From assembly GCA_902594485.1 (NCBI GenBank), contig CACJMJ010000009.1, positions 1-34,846 of the forward strand: DNA of 34,846 nt, written 5' to 3'. Shown in pieces: positions 8,690 to 18,486 of this stretch. Position 1 is the first letter of the stretch. Each line of letters opens with the position of its first letter. The stretch comes from an uncultured Bacteroidota bacterium (lineage in GTDB: Bacteria > Bacteroidota > Bacteroidia > Flavobacteriales > Flavobacteriaceae). A model generated the notes under the pieces. That model did not search any database, was not told the DNA's origin, and saw nothing but the letters and a program-made list of their open reading frames with translations. A program made the translations under genes and the position numbers.

Positions 8690-9933
8690 TGAAAAATATT
8701 AGATTTTATTTTTTCTCATTATTGTTTTTAATTATCAACTTATTTAGTTCATGTGGTTCTGACATTACTTCAATTATTTCAGAAGATGAAGAGCCAATTA
8801 TTTATAAATATGGGTATGATGAATCAAAGCATATATTTAAGGAGAATAAAGTAGGAAGAGGTGATACTTTTGGAGACATCCTTGAAGGACAAGGTATTGA
8901 TTATCCCGAAATATATAAAGCTTTAGAAAAAACTAAGAATGACGTTGACTTCAGAATGCTTCAGCGTGGAAAACCATATACACTAATATATACAAATGAC
9001 TCGATACCTAGGTTAAAAGCATTTGTTTATCACCCTACTATAGAGGGGTATTCTATGATTCAACTTAAAGATAGTATATATGGAAAAACTTTTAAAAAGG
9101 AAAGAACATATAAAGATTTATCTGCATCAGGTAATATTGAAAACTCATTATACTTAACACTTGAGGAGCAGGGTAAAGACCCGTTATTAACATATTATTT
9201 ATCTGATATATATGCTTGGACAATTGATTTTTTTAGACTAGACAAGGGTGATAAATTTAAAGTCATCTATACACAAGCATACGTAGATGATACAATTCCT
9301 GTTGAAATCACAAAAGTTAAAGCAGCCTATTTTTTACATAAAGGAGTTGAAAGGTATGCATTTCAGTATGAGACCGATTCTATCAAGGGTATTGTTGAGT
9401 ACCTTGATCAAGATGCTAAGAATCTTAGAAGGGCTTTTTTACAATCCCCAATTAAATTTGGTAGAATTTCATCAAGATATAATCTTAGGAGAAGAATCGC
9501 ATTGTATGGCAATCGAATAAGGCCGCATAGAGGCACAGACTTTGCAGCTCCTGTTGGAACACCGATTATGTCAACAGCAAATGGAACAATAACTGAGGTA
9601 AGCTATACAAGAGCAAATGGGAGATATGTAAAAGTTAAGCATAACAATACATACACAACTCAATACCTTCACATGCAGAAAGCTAATGTAAAAGTAGGTC
9701 AATTTGTTGAACAAGGAGATGTAATAGGTTTTGTAGGAGTTACTGGATATACATCTGGTCCTCATGTATGTTATAGATTTTGGAAAAATGGACGTGAAGT
9801 TGATCCATTTAAACAAAAGCTACCAGAAGCTAAACCAATTAATGAGTCCTTAAAAAAGAAGTATCTTAATGATATTGTTTTAATTAAATCACAAATTGAT
9901 TCTGTAATAATTAAAAACAAAACATCTATATAA
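8689..9933 (+). CDS. M23-family peptidoglycan endopeptidase, lipoprotein
   Basis: LytM/lysostaphin-type metallopeptidase predicted to cut peptidoglycan cross-bridges in the periplasm. 414 residues; signal peptide with lipobox ending FSSC, lipidated Cys22. An OapA/LysM-like N-terminal region contains GRGDTFGDILEGQG. The catalytic domain has H280-RGT-D284, YLH328M and GPH359-V-C361. The usual HxH is HxC: the second His, normally a zinc ligand, is Cys. I recall this GPHVCYRFWKNG form in other Bacteroidota M23 proteins, so it is probably active, with Cys as possible ligand, but that is inference. It overlaps its neighbours by one base on both sides (TAATG at each junction), indicating an operon with DUF3108 and pgi. 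Confidence 0.93.
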   Translation: MKNIRFYFFSLLFLIINLFSSCGSDITSIISEDEEPIIYKYGYDESKHIFKENKVGRGDTFGDILEGQGIDYPEIYKALEKTKNDVDFRMLQRGKPYTLIYTNDSIPRLKAFVYHPTIEGYSMIQLKDSIYGKTFKKERTYKDLSASGNIENSLYLTLEEQGKDPLLTYYLSDIYAWTIDFFRLDKGDKFKVIYTQAYVDDTIPVEITKVKAAYFLHKGVERYAFQYETDSIKGIVEYLDQDAKNLRRAFLQSPIKFGRISSRYNLRRRIALYGNRIRPHRGTDFAAPVGTPIMSTANGTITEVSYTRANGRYVKVKHNNTYTTQYLHMQKANVKVGQFVEQGDVIGFVGVTGYTSGPHVCYRFWKNGREVDPFKQKLPEAKPINESLKKKYLNDIVLIKSQIDSVIIKNKTSI

Positions 9934-11474
9934 TGGCTTTATCAAAAATTAATCCCACAATACTATCTTCATGGAAAAAACTTATTCAGCAATTTGATAA
10001 AGAAAACAATCACCATATTAGTGACTTTTTTAAAGAAGGAGATAACAGGCTCGATGAGTTTACTATTAATTGGAATAACTTTTACGTTGACTTCTCAAAA
10101 AATAGATTAAGCAAAAATACCTTTAAGCTTTTGACAAGCTTATGTAAGGAAACTAATCTTAAAGATAATATTGATAAATATTTTAATGGAGCCATTATAA
10201 ATGAGACCGAAGGTAGATCTGTACTTCACACTGCCCTGAGATCATCAGGAAATGATGAGGTTGATAAAACACTAGATAAGATAATTAATATTTCAGATGA
10301 ACTTAATAATGCAAAGAGGTTAGGATATACCGGCAAAAAAATTACAGACGTTGTAAATATTGGAATTGGAGGGTCTCATTTAGGTCCAGAGATGGTAACA
10401 GAAGCGCTATCATATTATAGTAAAGGTGTCAAACCACATTTTATCTCAAATATAGATTCTGACTTTACATCAAAAATCTTGAAAGACCTAAATCCAGAGA
10501 CTACACTTTTTATAATTGTTTCAAAAACCTTTACAACCATTGAAACACTTGAAAATGCGAATAAAATAAGAGTTTGGTTTATAGAGAATGCAAGTGAAAA
10601 TGCAATAAAAGATCATTTTATAGCTATTTCAAACAATACTGAAGTTCCTAAAAAATTTGGTATTTCTCCAGATAATATTCTTTCAATACCTGACTGGGTT
10701 GGTGGAAGATTTTCATTATGGGGGTCTGTAGGGCTTGTTATTTCAATTGTCATAGGCTCTGAAAATTTTAAAGATTTTCTAAAGGGTGCACATGAAATGG
10801 ATATTCATTTTAAAAATTCTCCATTTGAAAAAAATATTCCAGTGGTCCTTGCTTTACTTAGTATTTGGTATAATAATTTTTTTAAGTGTGAAACTGAAGC
10901 TGTATTACCTTATAGCCAATTCTTAACAAAACTTCCTGATTATCTTCAACAGGCGAGTATGGAAAGTAATGGTAAAAGTATTGATAGAAGTGGCAAAAAA
11001 GTAAATTATCAGACTGGGTCAATAGTATGGGGATCAACAGGGACTAATGCTCAACATGCCTTTTTTCAACTAATGCATCAAGGGACTAAAATTATTCCAT
11101 CTGACTTCATTGCATTTAAAAGTTCATTATATGGTGATTCTGATCAACATGAAATTCTAAACTCGAATTTTTTAGCTCAAACAAATGCTTTGATGATGGG
11201 TAAATCAACCTCAGGTGAAGATATTCATAAAAATATAGATGGTAACAAACCATCAAACTCAATAGTTATTAACAAGTTAGACCCATTTAACCTTGGATCA
11301 TTAATAGCTATGTATGAAAATAAAATTTTTACAATTGGATCAATTTTAAATGTATTCAGCTATGATCAATGGGGTGTTGAGTTAGGAAAATCAATAGCTA
11401 AAGAAATTTTACTTGGTAATGAAGATACCCTTGACAAGTCCACAAAAAAAATAAGGGAGCAACTAAACGAATAG
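9933..11474 (+). CDS. pgi: glucose-6-phosphate isomerase
   Basis: Interconverts glucose-6-phosphate and fructose-6-phosphate in glycolysis and gluconeogenesis. 513 residues, a normal length for the bacterial short form. The two SIS folds are marked by NIGIGGSHLGPEMV near residue 142 and VSKTFTTIETLENA near 197; the PGI signature SIVWGSTGTNAQHAFFQLMHQG is near 360; the catalytic Glu is in QQASMESNGKS near 340. A C-terminal LDPFNLGSLIAMYENK segment completes the fold. It starts inside the stop of the M23 gene (TAATG). The metabolic link to the two envelope genes before it is not obvious beyond supply of hexose phosphate for wall precursors. Confidence 0.98.
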   Translation: MALSKINPTILSSWKKLIQQFDKENNHHISDFFKEGDNRLDEFTINWNNFYVDFSKNRLSKNTFKLLTSLCKETNLKDNIDKYFNGAIINETEGRSVLHTALRSSGNDEVDKTLDKIINISDELNNAKRLGYTGKKITDVVNIGIGGSHLGPEMVTEALSYYSKGVKPHFISNIDSDFTSKILKDLNPETTLFIIVSKTFTTIETLENANKIRVWFIENASENAIKDHFIAISNNTEVPKKFGISPDNILSIPDWVGGRFSLWGSVGLVISIVIGSENFKDFLKGAHEMDIHFKNSPFEKNIPVVLALLSIWYNNFFKCETEAVLPYSQFLTKLPDYLQQASMESNGKSIDRSGKKVNYQTGSIVWGSTGTNAQHAFFQLMHQGTKIIPSDFIAFKSSLYGDSDQHEILNSNFLAQTNALMMGKSTSGEDIHKNIDGNKPSNSIVINKLDPFNLGSLIAMYENKIFTIGSILNVFSYDQWGVELGKSIAKEILLGNEDTLDKSTKKIREQLNE

Positions 11475-11546
11475 CTAATAAATTTTATTTCAATTTAATT
11501 AACCGTATGTTAATATTTCATTAATGTAAATACGAGTGAATAATTT

Positions 11547-11554
11547 TACTTTTG
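11547..11554 (+). promoter_or_regulatory. -7 promoter box for TonB-dependent receptor
   Basis: TACTTTTG matches TAnnTTTG exactly, 26 bases before the ATG at 11581. The start site it implies, near 11560, lies downstream of an in-frame GTG at 11536, so translation must begin at 11581. The rest of the 106-bp gap after pgi holds no gene. Confidence 0.55.
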
Positions 11555-11580
11555 TTTATAAACAAAAATTAAAAGTATTC

Positions 11581-14115
11581 ATGAAAAAATTAAGCTTAAT
11601 CATATTTGCTTTATTTACAGCTACTGCTTATTCGCAAGATGCAGCACTTGACTCAATTGCTCTTTCTGAAGTAACCGTAACATCCAAGGTTGTTGATGTT
11701 GCAAAAGAGCGTCAAACTCCAATTGCATTTAGTACAGTAACAGGAGCTGAAATAGAGTTAAAAGGAGGTAACTTAGAGTTCGTAGAAACTCTTAAGAGGA
11801 CTCCTGGTGTTTACACCAATCAAGATAACGGTGGGTATGGTGATGGTCAAATGTACCTTAGAGGTTTTGGCTTTACAAATACAGCATATGTTATTAATGG
11901 TCAACCTGTAAATGATATGGAAAATGGAAGAATATACTGGTCAAACTGGGCTGGACTTCTTGATATTGCTTCAAGTGTTCAGATTCAAAGAGGTCTTGGT
12001 TCAACTTCTCTTGCCGTACCTTCAGCGGGTGGAACAGTTTCTGTTAATACAAGAGCTGCTGAGGCAACTCCTGGATCAGGACTTAAATTAATGTTAGGTG
12101 ATAACGGTTACCAAAAAACAACCGCATTTCACAATACTGGGGTAAATGAATTAGGCTGGTCATCAAGTTATCTTCTTGGATTCTGGCAAGGTGATGGATG
12201 GAGAAATGGTATGCAAGGTGAGGGTGTAACTTATGCCTTCTCTGTAGGTTATACTCCAAGAGGTGGCGATCACCAATTTAACTTATCTGTGCTTGGAGCT
12301 GGACAATGGCATCACCAGGCATATTATGGAACTCAGATTCAAGATTATCTAGATTATGGTCCTGGACAAGGAGATGATTATAGAAAATTTAATCAATTAT
12401 ATGGAGATTATAAAGGTGAAGAGTTTTCAGTGCTTAGAAATTATTACCACAAACCATTAGCAACTCTAAACTGGGATTGGGAAATCAGCAGTAGAGTTAC
12501 ACTAGCAACTTCTCTTTATGCTTCAGCAGGAAGGGGTGGTGGAACTGGTCTTAGAGGAAGAGGTTCATACGGAGCTACATCTTTTAGAGAGTCTTTCGCC
12601 GAATATATGGATGATCATTCAGAGTGGAGAAATGCAGATTATACAATTAATTGGAATACTGCAGTTTCAAAGAACTTAGCTGGAGCACATGTACCAGATA
12701 GTGGTCCTTTTGCAGGCATGAAACTTGGTTACCATAATACAATTGACGGATTACCAAGTAAATGGGGAGCTGACACTACAGTTAGAAGGTTTTCTACTAA
12801 CTCTCATAACTGGATTGGTGGTATTTCTAAAATTAAAATTGACTCAGATAACTTTAGATATGAGCTAGGTGTTGATTTAAGATCTTATAAAGCATATCAT
12901 AGAAGAGGTATCAGTGACTTCCTAGGACTAGATGGATATATATCTACAATTAATGGCTATAATTTTTCTGGAAATGGAGATAGAATTGGAACTGTTGTAA
13001 CAACTTCTTATGAATCTTCTCCTTTCAAGAATCTTGGTATGGATGATCCAAATGGAACGCAGAGATATTATATTGGTTATAATGATTGGACAGGTATAAA
13101 CGGGCTTATTGAATATACTGGAAATGATAGATTCTCTGCTGTACTTCAGATTGGGTCTACTACACAGAAATATCAAATAGAGCATTTTTATACTACTCAA
13201 CCTGATACAAAGAGTAGAAAAATTACTGTGAATGGAGGGTATATTAAAGGTGGAGCAAACTATAACATTAATGATAGGGCAAATGTATTTGTAAATATAG
13301 GTCAAATAAACAGACCTCCTTTAGTGGATGGTGTATTTACAAATGCTGATTACGACTTTAGAGAAGCTGAGGATATATCATCAGAGAAGATTACCTCTTT
13401 TGAATTAGGTTATGGTTTCACAGGTTCTAATTTTAAAGCGAAAGTAAATGCTTACTCAACAGTATGGGGTGACAGAAACTTTAGAAGGTCAACATCGGTT
13501 AATGATCAAGGTATTACTATAGTTTACAATAATGTAGAGCAAACACATCAGGGTATTGAGGGAGAATTTACTTGGTATCCATCTAGTAGACTTAGACTGA
13601 AAGGTATGGCTTCATTAGGTGATTGGAAATTTTCTAAAAATTTTAATGGTACTTCTTTCTACAATGATAATGGTCAAAATGCTGGAGAGACTGGTACACT
13701 TTATTTAGAAGGTGTTAAACTTGGAGATGCTGCTCAAACAGTAATGTACCTTGGAGCTACTTATAAAATGTCCGATAGATTATCCGCAGATATTGATTTC
13801 CAAACATACTCTAATCTTTACGGAAGATTTAGCCCACTAGATAGTGAGTTTTTCTCTGCAAATAATAGAGGGTCAATTGAACTACCGAGCTTTAGTCTTA
13901 TTGATATAGGAGCAACATACAGAACTACGTTCTTGGGTTATGAAACAATTGTTAGGATGAATGTAAACAACTTATTTGATGAAGAGTATCTGTCTCAATC
14001 TCAGACCAACATTCATAATGATGGAGGAAGAGCCTGGAATGGGGTAAACGTAGAAAACCTTGTATACTTTGGAAAAGGTACAACATGGAATTTAGGAGCT
14101 ACATTTAGATTCTAA
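11581..14115 (+). CDS. TonB-dependent outer-membrane receptor
   Basis: A complete 844-residue receptor. The ATG chosen gives a classical signal peptide (MKKLSLIIFALFTATAYSQ, cleavage after residue 19 or so); an upstream GTG would add 15 residues in front of it and precedes the promoter. The plug domain follows directly, with ERQTPIAFSTVTGAEIE, LKRTPGVYTNQ, MYLRGFGFTNTAYVINGQP and a QRGLGSTSLAVPSAGGTVSV segment; there is no N-terminal carboxypeptidase-D-like domain. The rest is beta-barrel, ending MNVNNLFDEEYLSQSQTN and a terminal ATFRF strand. No SusD partner is adjacent, so polysaccharide uptake is not supported; iron complex, vitamin or other small-molecule uptake is possible. Transcribed alone, ending at the hairpin at 14136-14168. 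Confidence 0.95.
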   Translation: MKKLSLIIFALFTATAYSQDAALDSIALSEVTVTSKVVDVAKERQTPIAFSTVTGAEIELKGGNLEFVETLKRTPGVYTNQDNGGYGDGQMYLRGFGFTNTAYVINGQPVNDMENGRIYWSNWAGLLDIASSVQIQRGLGSTSLAVPSAGGTVSVNTRAAEATPGSGLKLMLGDNGYQKTTAFHNTGVNELGWSSSYLLGFWQGDGWRNGMQGEGVTYAFSVGYTPRGGDHQFNLSVLGAGQWHHQAYYGTQIQDYLDYGPGQGDDYRKFNQLYGDYKGEEFSVLRNYYHKPLATLNWDWEISSRVTLATSLYASAGRGGGTGLRGRGSYGATSFRESFAEYMDDHSEWRNADYTINWNTAVSKNLAGAHVPDSGPFAGMKLGYHNTIDGLPSKWGADTTVRRFSTNSHNWIGGISKIKIDSDNFRYELGVDLRSYKAYHRRGISDFLGLDGYISTINGYNFSGNGDRIGTVVTTSYESSPFKNLGMDDPNGTQRYYIGYNDWTGINGLIEYTGNDRFSAVLQIGSTTQKYQIEHFYTTQPDTKSRKITVNGGYIKGGANYNINDRANVFVNIGQINRPPLVDGVFTNADYDFREAEDISSEKITSFELGYGFTGSNFKAKVNAYSTVWGDRNFRRSTSVNDQGITIVYNNVEQTHQGIEGEFTWYPSSRLRLKGMASLGDWKFSKNFNGTSFYNDNGQNAGETGTLYLEGVKLGDAAQTVMYLGATYKMSDRLSADIDFQTYSNLYGRFSPLDSEFFSANNRGSIELPSFSLIDIGATYRTTFLGYETIVRMNVNNLFDEEYLSQSQTNIHNDGGRAWNGVNVENLVYFGKGTTWNLGATFRF

Positions 14116-14135
14116 ACTACTCAATCTTAGTTATT

Positions 14136-14168
14136 AAAATAAACCCTATCAATGGTGGGGTTTATTTT
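14136..14168. terminator. bidirectional Rho-independent terminator
   Basis: An 11-bp perfect stem (arms 14136-14146 and 14158-14168) with an 11-base loop. On the + strand a T-run follows the stem (end of the TonB receptor gene); on the - strand the same hairpin is followed by a T-rich tract just after the recJ stop codon, which lies inside the right arm. It therefore serves both convergent genes. Confidence 0.85.
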
Positions 14169-15835
14169 TTTATAAATACCTCTCTTAAAGTTAATTCAAT
14201 AATTTCTTGACCTGAGAATGAGTTTAAGTTAACATTATAGAGGACATCAAATGATGACTGAAGGTCAACTAGCTCGATCTTCTTATCAAAACATATAAAT
14301 GGTAGTTGTGAACCATTTTTATCTTTAATTTTTGATTTAACGATTTGGTCGTCTTTCCCTAGAAATTTCAATTTAGAATCTATAAAGCAATTATTAGTTC
14401 TAAAAACTGGTCGTCTATTTCCTAAACCAAATGGAGACATCCTTCTAATGATTTTTATATTCTCAATAGTTAACTTTGAAAAGTCAATTAAAAGATCATA
14501 AGAAAAAGATCTTTTAAACATTGTTTGACCTACAGAATCTTTTACAATATCTTCAAATTGATTTTTAAAATTATTAAATTTTGATTTTCTTATTTTTAAT
14601 CCAGCTGCATACTTATGTCCCCCGAATTGTATTATATTATCCTTACAATTAGATAATGATTGATAAACATCATAATCTTTGACTGATCTTACAGAGCCAG
14701 TCAGTATATCTTTATTTGATTCTGTCATAACTATTGTTGGTTTGTAAGATTTTTCGATTATTCGAGAGGCGACAATTCCCAATACTCCCTGATTCCATCC
14801 TTCTCCATAAACAACATTAGTGAAACGTTCATTATCGATTTGCTTTAAAGCTTTATCAACAACATCTTTTTCTATTCTTCTTCTATTTTGATTTAAAAAT
14901 TCAACCTCATTAGAAATAATATTAGCTCTAGTAATATCTTCTTCAACTAACAAATCAACAATTATTTTTCCTGTCTTCATTCTTCCAGCTGCGTTGATTC
15001 TTGGTCCAATATTAAATGATATTTTTGATTCATCAATTCTGCCATTAATTGACTTCAAAAAATTTCTAAGACCTATCCTTGGTTTTGAATTTATAACATT
15101 TAACCCATGGAAAACCATAATTCTGTTTTCATCAATCAGAGGCATCATATCGGAAATTGTTGCAAGAGCTACAAAATCTAAGAATATAGATATGTCAATT
15201 GAATTCTTTAATAAAGAGTTATGAGCTGTTATTAATTTATATGCAATACCACAGCCACATAACTCCTTAAAAGGATATTTACAGTTTTTTTGTTTTGGAT
15301 TTAATATTCCAAAAGCATTTGGAATTTGATCACCTGGAAGATGATGATCACATATTATCATCTCTATATTCTTAGAATTAGATATGTCCACTTGGTTGAT
15401 TGCCTTTATACCGCAATCAACTGTTATTATCAATGAGACTCTGTTTTTCTCTGCATACTCAATAGCTTTTTCAGAGACCCCATAGCCCTCGCTGTATCTA
15501 TCTGGAATATAGTATAGAATGTCATAATTAATATTCTTAAAATATTTATATAACATGGCTGTAGATGTTGTTCCGTCAACATCATAATCTCCTAAAATCA
15601 TTATCCTCTCTTCTCTTGAATTTTCAATTTTTTCAACAACCTTCTTCATATCCTTCATAAGGAATGGATCGTGAAGTAAATTAATATCAGGACGAAAAAA
15701 CTCCTGAGCTTTTGCTAATGTGTTAACTTTTCTTTGGAGTAGTAAAGAGCATAAAAAATCATCAATTTTTATGTCTTTTTTAAGAGATTGGATTGTCTCT
15801 TTTTTAGGTTGCTCCTTTTCTATCCAATTATTCAT
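14162..15835 (-). CDS. recJ: single-stranded-DNA-specific exonuclease RecJ
   Basis: 5'-3' ssDNA exonuclease of the DHH family used in recombination and mismatch repair. 557 residues, typical. DHH-family motifs are in order: LGDYDVDGTTSTAMLY near residue 80 (metal-binding Asp residues), VDCGIKA near 139, ICDHHLPGD (the DHH motif) near 162, and FVALATISDMMPL near 221; the DHHA1 domain has INAAGRMKTG near 281 and QFGGHKYAAGLKI near 400. A C-terminal OB domain follows. Upstream 14 bp separate it from the rsmI stop, so it is probably the last gene of the operon with the 105-residue gene and rsmI. Confidence 0.97.
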   Translation of the reverse strand: MNNWIEKEQPKKETIQSLKKDIKIDDFLCSLLLQRKVNTLAKAQEFFRPDINLLHDPFLMKDMKKVVEKIENSREERIMILGDYDVDGTTSTAMLYKYFKNINYDILYYIPDRYSEGYGVSEKAIEYAEKNRVSLIITVDCGIKAINQVDISNSKNIEMIICDHHLPGDQIPNAFGILNPKQKNCKYPFKELCGCGIAYKLITAHNSLLKNSIDISIFLDFVALATISDMMPLIDENRIMVFHGLNVINSKPRIGLRNFLKSINGRIDESKISFNIGPRINAAGRMKTGKIIVDLLVEEDITRANIISNEVEFLNQNRRRIEKDVVDKALKQIDNERFTNVVYGEGWNQGVLGIVASRIIEKSYKPTIVMTESNKDILTGSVRSVKDYDVYQSLSNCKDNIIQFGGHKYAAGLKIRKSKFNNFKNQFEDIVKDSVGQTMFKRSFSYDLLIDFSKLTIENIKIIRRMSPFGLGNRRPVFRTNNCFIDSKLKFLGKDDQIVKSKIKDKNGSQLPFICFDKKIELVDLQSSFDVLYNVNLNSFSGQEIIELTLREVFIKK

Positions 15836-15849
15836 GAGAAAACTTAACT

Positions 15850-16536
15850 TTAGTCTTTTTCCTTATTTATACAAATTACGAACTCACCCTTTATTTTTTT
15901 ATCAGAAAAATGAACTATAGCATCACTAACTGAGCCCCTAAATGTTTCCTCATATATTTTTGATATTTCTCTACTGACAGAAATCTCCCTATCACTTCCT
16001 AGAAATTCTAATAAGTCAGACAGTGTTTTAATAATTCTATATGGTGATTCATAAATAACAGTAGTAATTGAATTATGTGAAATCTCTTTAAGTTTTGTCT
16101 TCCTACCTTTTTTTCTTGGTAAAAAGCCTTCAAAAATAAAGGCGTCACTTGGCAGACCACTTAAAACAAGAGCAGGTATTAAAGCTGTTGGACCAGGCAA
16201 GCATGTAATTTGAATTCCTTTTTTTATTGCTTCCCTAATTAATAAAAAACCAGGATCCGATATACATGGTGTTCCTGCATCTGTAATTAAAGAGATTATT
16301 TTATCCTGGAGCATAAATTCAACGTACTCATCCACTTTTTTATGTTCATTATTCAAATGATAACTTTTGACTTTTGTAGTTATTTTATAATGACTTAAGA
16401 GTTTTTTTGCGTGTCTAGTATCCTCTGATAAAATTAGATCTGAGTTTTTTAGAGTATCAATTGCTCTTATTGTTATATCATCGAGATTTCCTATTGGGGT
16501 TGGTACAATATAGAGTTTGATCTCATTTATCATCAT
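15850..16536 (-). CDS. rsmI: 16S rRNA (cytidine(1402)-2'-O)-methyltransferase
   Basis: SAM-dependent 2'-O-methylation of C1402 in the decoding centre of 16S rRNA. 228 residues. Motifs of the RsmI/tetrapyrrole methylase fold: LYIVPTPIGNLDDIT near residue 8, ILSEDTRHAKKLL near 35, SLITDAGTPCISDPG near 80, and CLPGPTALIPALVLSGLPSDAFIFEGFLPRKKGR near 115. Two ATG codons are adjacent at the start (16536 and 16533); either is possible. It starts inside the end of the upstream 105-residue gene (overlap of 11-14 bp), so the two are translationally coupled. Confidence 0.96.
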   Translation of the reverse strand: MMINEIKLYIVPTPIGNLDDITIRAIDTLKNSDLILSEDTRHAKKLLSHYKITTKVKSYHLNNEHKKVDEYVEFMLQDKIISLITDAGTPCISDPGFLLIREAIKKGIQITCLPGPTALIPALVLSGLPSDAFIFEGFLPRKKGRKTKLKEISHNSITTVIYESPYRIIKTLSDLLEFLGSDREISVSREISKIYEETFRGSVSDAIVHFSDKKIKGEFVICINKEKD

Positions 16537-16840
16537 CTGACTCAGGTATTTCAGTTACTAAATCTTTTATTGAATCAATTAAAGGGGTTATTTCACTTGC
16601 ATTATTAGGAGTTGAAAGTGTTTTTTTTGTAGCCAGATTTAGACCTTTGAGTGTTTCTTTGAGTCTCTCCTCATGAAGGAGCCAGTCAGCGTCTCTCTCT
16701 TGATTAGTAAGATATTTATGTATCACTGTTAATTCATATAACCTTTTAGAATCTTCATAAATGCTTTTTGAGTCATTTAGTGATGAATTATGAATTTTTA
16801 AAGCAAGTTCTTTAATTTTATTTTCTAGTTTTTTAAACAC
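16523..16840 (-). CDS. small conserved protein of unknown function
   Basis: I do not recognise a named family. 105 residues, highly charged, without signal peptide or membrane segment. The first two thirds are predicted helical with heptad-like spacing (FKKLENKIKELALKI, YEDSKRLYELTVIHKYLTN), and the acidic tail ends ESDDDK. It lies first in an operon with rsmI (overlapping by up to 14 bp) and recJ, divergent from tdk. A small helical protein next to rsmI and tdk is, as far as I recall, common in Flavobacteriia, which supports that it is a real gene. Function cannot be assigned. Confidence 0.7.
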   Translation of the reverse strand: MFKKLENKIKELALKIHNSSLNDSKSIYEDSKRLYELTVIHKYLTNQERDADWLLHEERLKETLKGLNLATKKTLSTPNNASEITPLIDSIKDLVTEIPESDDDK

Positions 16841-16873
16841 CTTAGTTTATTATTATAATGATTTACTTTTTGA

Positions 16874-16881
16874 TAAATTTG
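16874..16881 (+). promoter_or_regulatory. -7 promoter box for tdk
   Basis: TAAATTTG matches TAnnTTTG exactly and lies 25 bases before the ATG at 16907. An in-frame TTG at 16883 would fall at or before the implied start site, which favours the ATG. Confidence 0.5.
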
Positions 16882-16906
16882 TTTGTATTATAAATCAAAT
16901 TACAAA

Positions 16907-17488
16907 ATGTTTTTAGAAAATCCAGCATATAACAATGAACAATTCGGATGGATCGAGGTTATATGTGGATCAATGTTCTCAGGAAAAACTGAAGAGCTTA
17001 TTAGGCGTATTAAGAGAGCAAAGATTGCTAATCAAAACATCAAAGTCTTTAAACCTATTATTGACTCGAGAAGTAAAAGTTTTATTGAATCACATGATGA
17101 AAGTAAGCTTGAATGTATAGAAGTAAACTCTTCGAATGAGATCTTGGAGAAAGTTAATAATTGTGATGTTGTTGCCATAGATGAAGCTCAATTTTTTGAT
17201 GATCAAATAGTAAACGTTTGTAATAAGATAGCCAATAGTGGCATTAGAGTTATAATTGCGGGGTTGGATATGGACTATCTTGGCAACCCTTTTGGACCGA
17301 TGCCAAATTTAATGGCCGTTTCAGAATATGTTACAAAAGTTCATGCAGTCTGTAAAAAATCAGGAAACATTGCAAACTATAGTTACAGAAAAAATAAGAA
17401 AAAAGACATAGTGGTTATTGGAGAAAAAGATAAATATGAACCTTTAAGTCGTTCAGTATTTTATAAAAAAATGAACAAAAATAAATAA
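16907..17488 (+). CDS. tdk: thymidine kinase
   Basis: Phosphorylates thymidine to dTMP in nucleotide salvage; type II (TK1-like) enzyme. 193 residues from the ATG. The P-loop GSMFSGKTEEL spans residues 21-31, the Mg-binding VVAIDEAQFFDD lies near 94, and the lasso region has HAVCKKSGNIANYSYRKNKK near 150 followed by GEKDKYEPLSRSVFYK. The lasso normally carries a four-Cys zinc site; only one Cys of it remains here, as is usual for the Bacteroidota form in my recollection. An in-frame TTG 24 bases upstream was rejected on promoter position. Only 2 bp separate its stop from asd. Confidence 0.96.
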   Translation: MFLENPAYNNEQFGWIEVICGSMFSGKTEELIRRIKRAKIANQNIKVFKPIIDSRSKSFIESHDESKLECIEVNSSNEILEKVNNCDVVAIDEAQFFDDQIVNVCNKIANSGIRVIIAGLDMDYLGNPFGPMPNLMAVSEYVTKVHAVCKKSGNIANYSYRKNKKKDIVVIGEKDKYEPLSRSVFYKKMNKNK

Positions 17489-17490
17489 AT

Positions 17491-18486
17491 ATGAAAGTAG
17501 CTGTTATTGGTGCAACTGGGGTTGTTGGAACTGTTATGCTCAATCTGTTAGATAAAAGAAAATTCCCTGTTACTGAAATTATACCAGTTGCCTCGGAAAG
17601 ATCTGTTGGGAATAAGATTAAATTTCAAGGTAAAGAATATAGTATAGTCTCATTAACTGAAGCTGTAGCAATGAAGCCCGACATTGCACTTTTTTCAGCT
17701 GGAGGTTCAACCTCACAGGAATGGGCTCCTAAATTTGCAGAGAACGGAACACGAGTTGTAGATAACTCTTCTGCTTGGAGAATGGATTCGACAAAAAAGC
17801 TAATAGTTAGTGAAGTAAATTCAGCGACTTTAACTAAAGATGACTATATAATAGCCAATCCCAATTGCTCTACAATGCAGATGCTTGTTGTTCTAGCTCC
17901 TCTTCACAAAAAGTTCAAGATTAAACGTCTTGTAATATCTACATATCAGTCTGTGTCTGGTACAGGTAAAAATGCAATAGACCAGTTATATAGCGAGAGA
18001 AATGGCTCTAACTCTGAAAAAGTTTACCCTTATTCCATTGATCAAAATCTTTTACCACATTGCGACGTATTTGAAGAGGGGGGTTACACTAAAGAAGAGA
18101 ATAAACTAATCAATGAGACTAGAAAAATATTAAATGATAATAGTATTCAGATTACATCTACTGCAGTCAGAGTGCCTATAGAACTCTGTCACGGTGAGTC
18201 TGTTAATATTGAATTTGTAGATGAATTTAACCTTGAAGAAGTATTGAATGTTTTAAGAAGTTCTCCCGGATTAATTGTTGAGGATGAGCCAGAAAAAAAC
18301 ATATATCCAATGCCAATTAACGCTTCAAACAAAGATGAAGTTTTTGTAGGAAGAATTAGAAGAGATTTTAGTATAAAAAGTGGATTAAACCTTTGGATTG
18401 TTTCAGATAATCTTAGGAAAGGTGCTGCTACAAATACTATTCAAATAGCTGAAAAATTAATTGAGATGGGTATAGTAAAGTCCTAG
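17491..18486 (+). CDS. asd: aspartate-semialdehyde dehydrogenase
   Basis: NADPH-dependent reduction of aspartyl phosphate to aspartate semialdehyde, the branch point to lysine/diaminopimelate, threonine and methionine. 331 residues. NADP-binding [11 protein letters not shown] near residue 8; catalytic Cys126 in NPNCSTMQM; conserved His234 in [12 protein letters not shown]-terminal helix [16 protein letters not shown]. Cotranscribed with tdk (2-bp gap). Its TAG stop interlocks with the stop of accC on the other strand over the four bases CTAG (18483-18486). Confidence 0.98.
   Translation: MKVAVIGATGVVGTVMLNLLDKRKFPVTEIIPVASERSVGNKIKFQGKEYSIVSLTEAVAMKPDIALFSAGGSTSQEWAPKFAENGTRVVDNSSAWRMDSTKKLIVSEVNSATLTKDDYIIANPNCSTMQMLVVLAPLHKKFKIKRLVISTYQSVSGTGKNAIDQLYSERNGSNSEKVYPYSIDQNLLPHCDVFEEGGYTKEENKLINETRKILNDNSIQITSTAVRVPIELCHGESVNIEFVDEFNLEEVLNVLRSSPGLIVEDEPEKNIYPMPINASNKDEVFVGRIRRDFSIKSGLNLWIVSDNLRKGAATNTIQIAEKLIEMGIVKS

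Noticed and set aside
11536-11580. GTG start giving a 15-residue extension of the TonB receptor
   Set aside because: It puts 15 residues ahead of a standard signal peptide and falls upstream of the likely transcription start.
12928-13305. 125-residue ORF on the - strand inside the TonB receptor gene
   Set aside because: It lies antisense to a well-conserved barrel region, has poor low-complexity composition rich in Ser, Ile and Cys, and no promoter; it is a reading-frame shadow.
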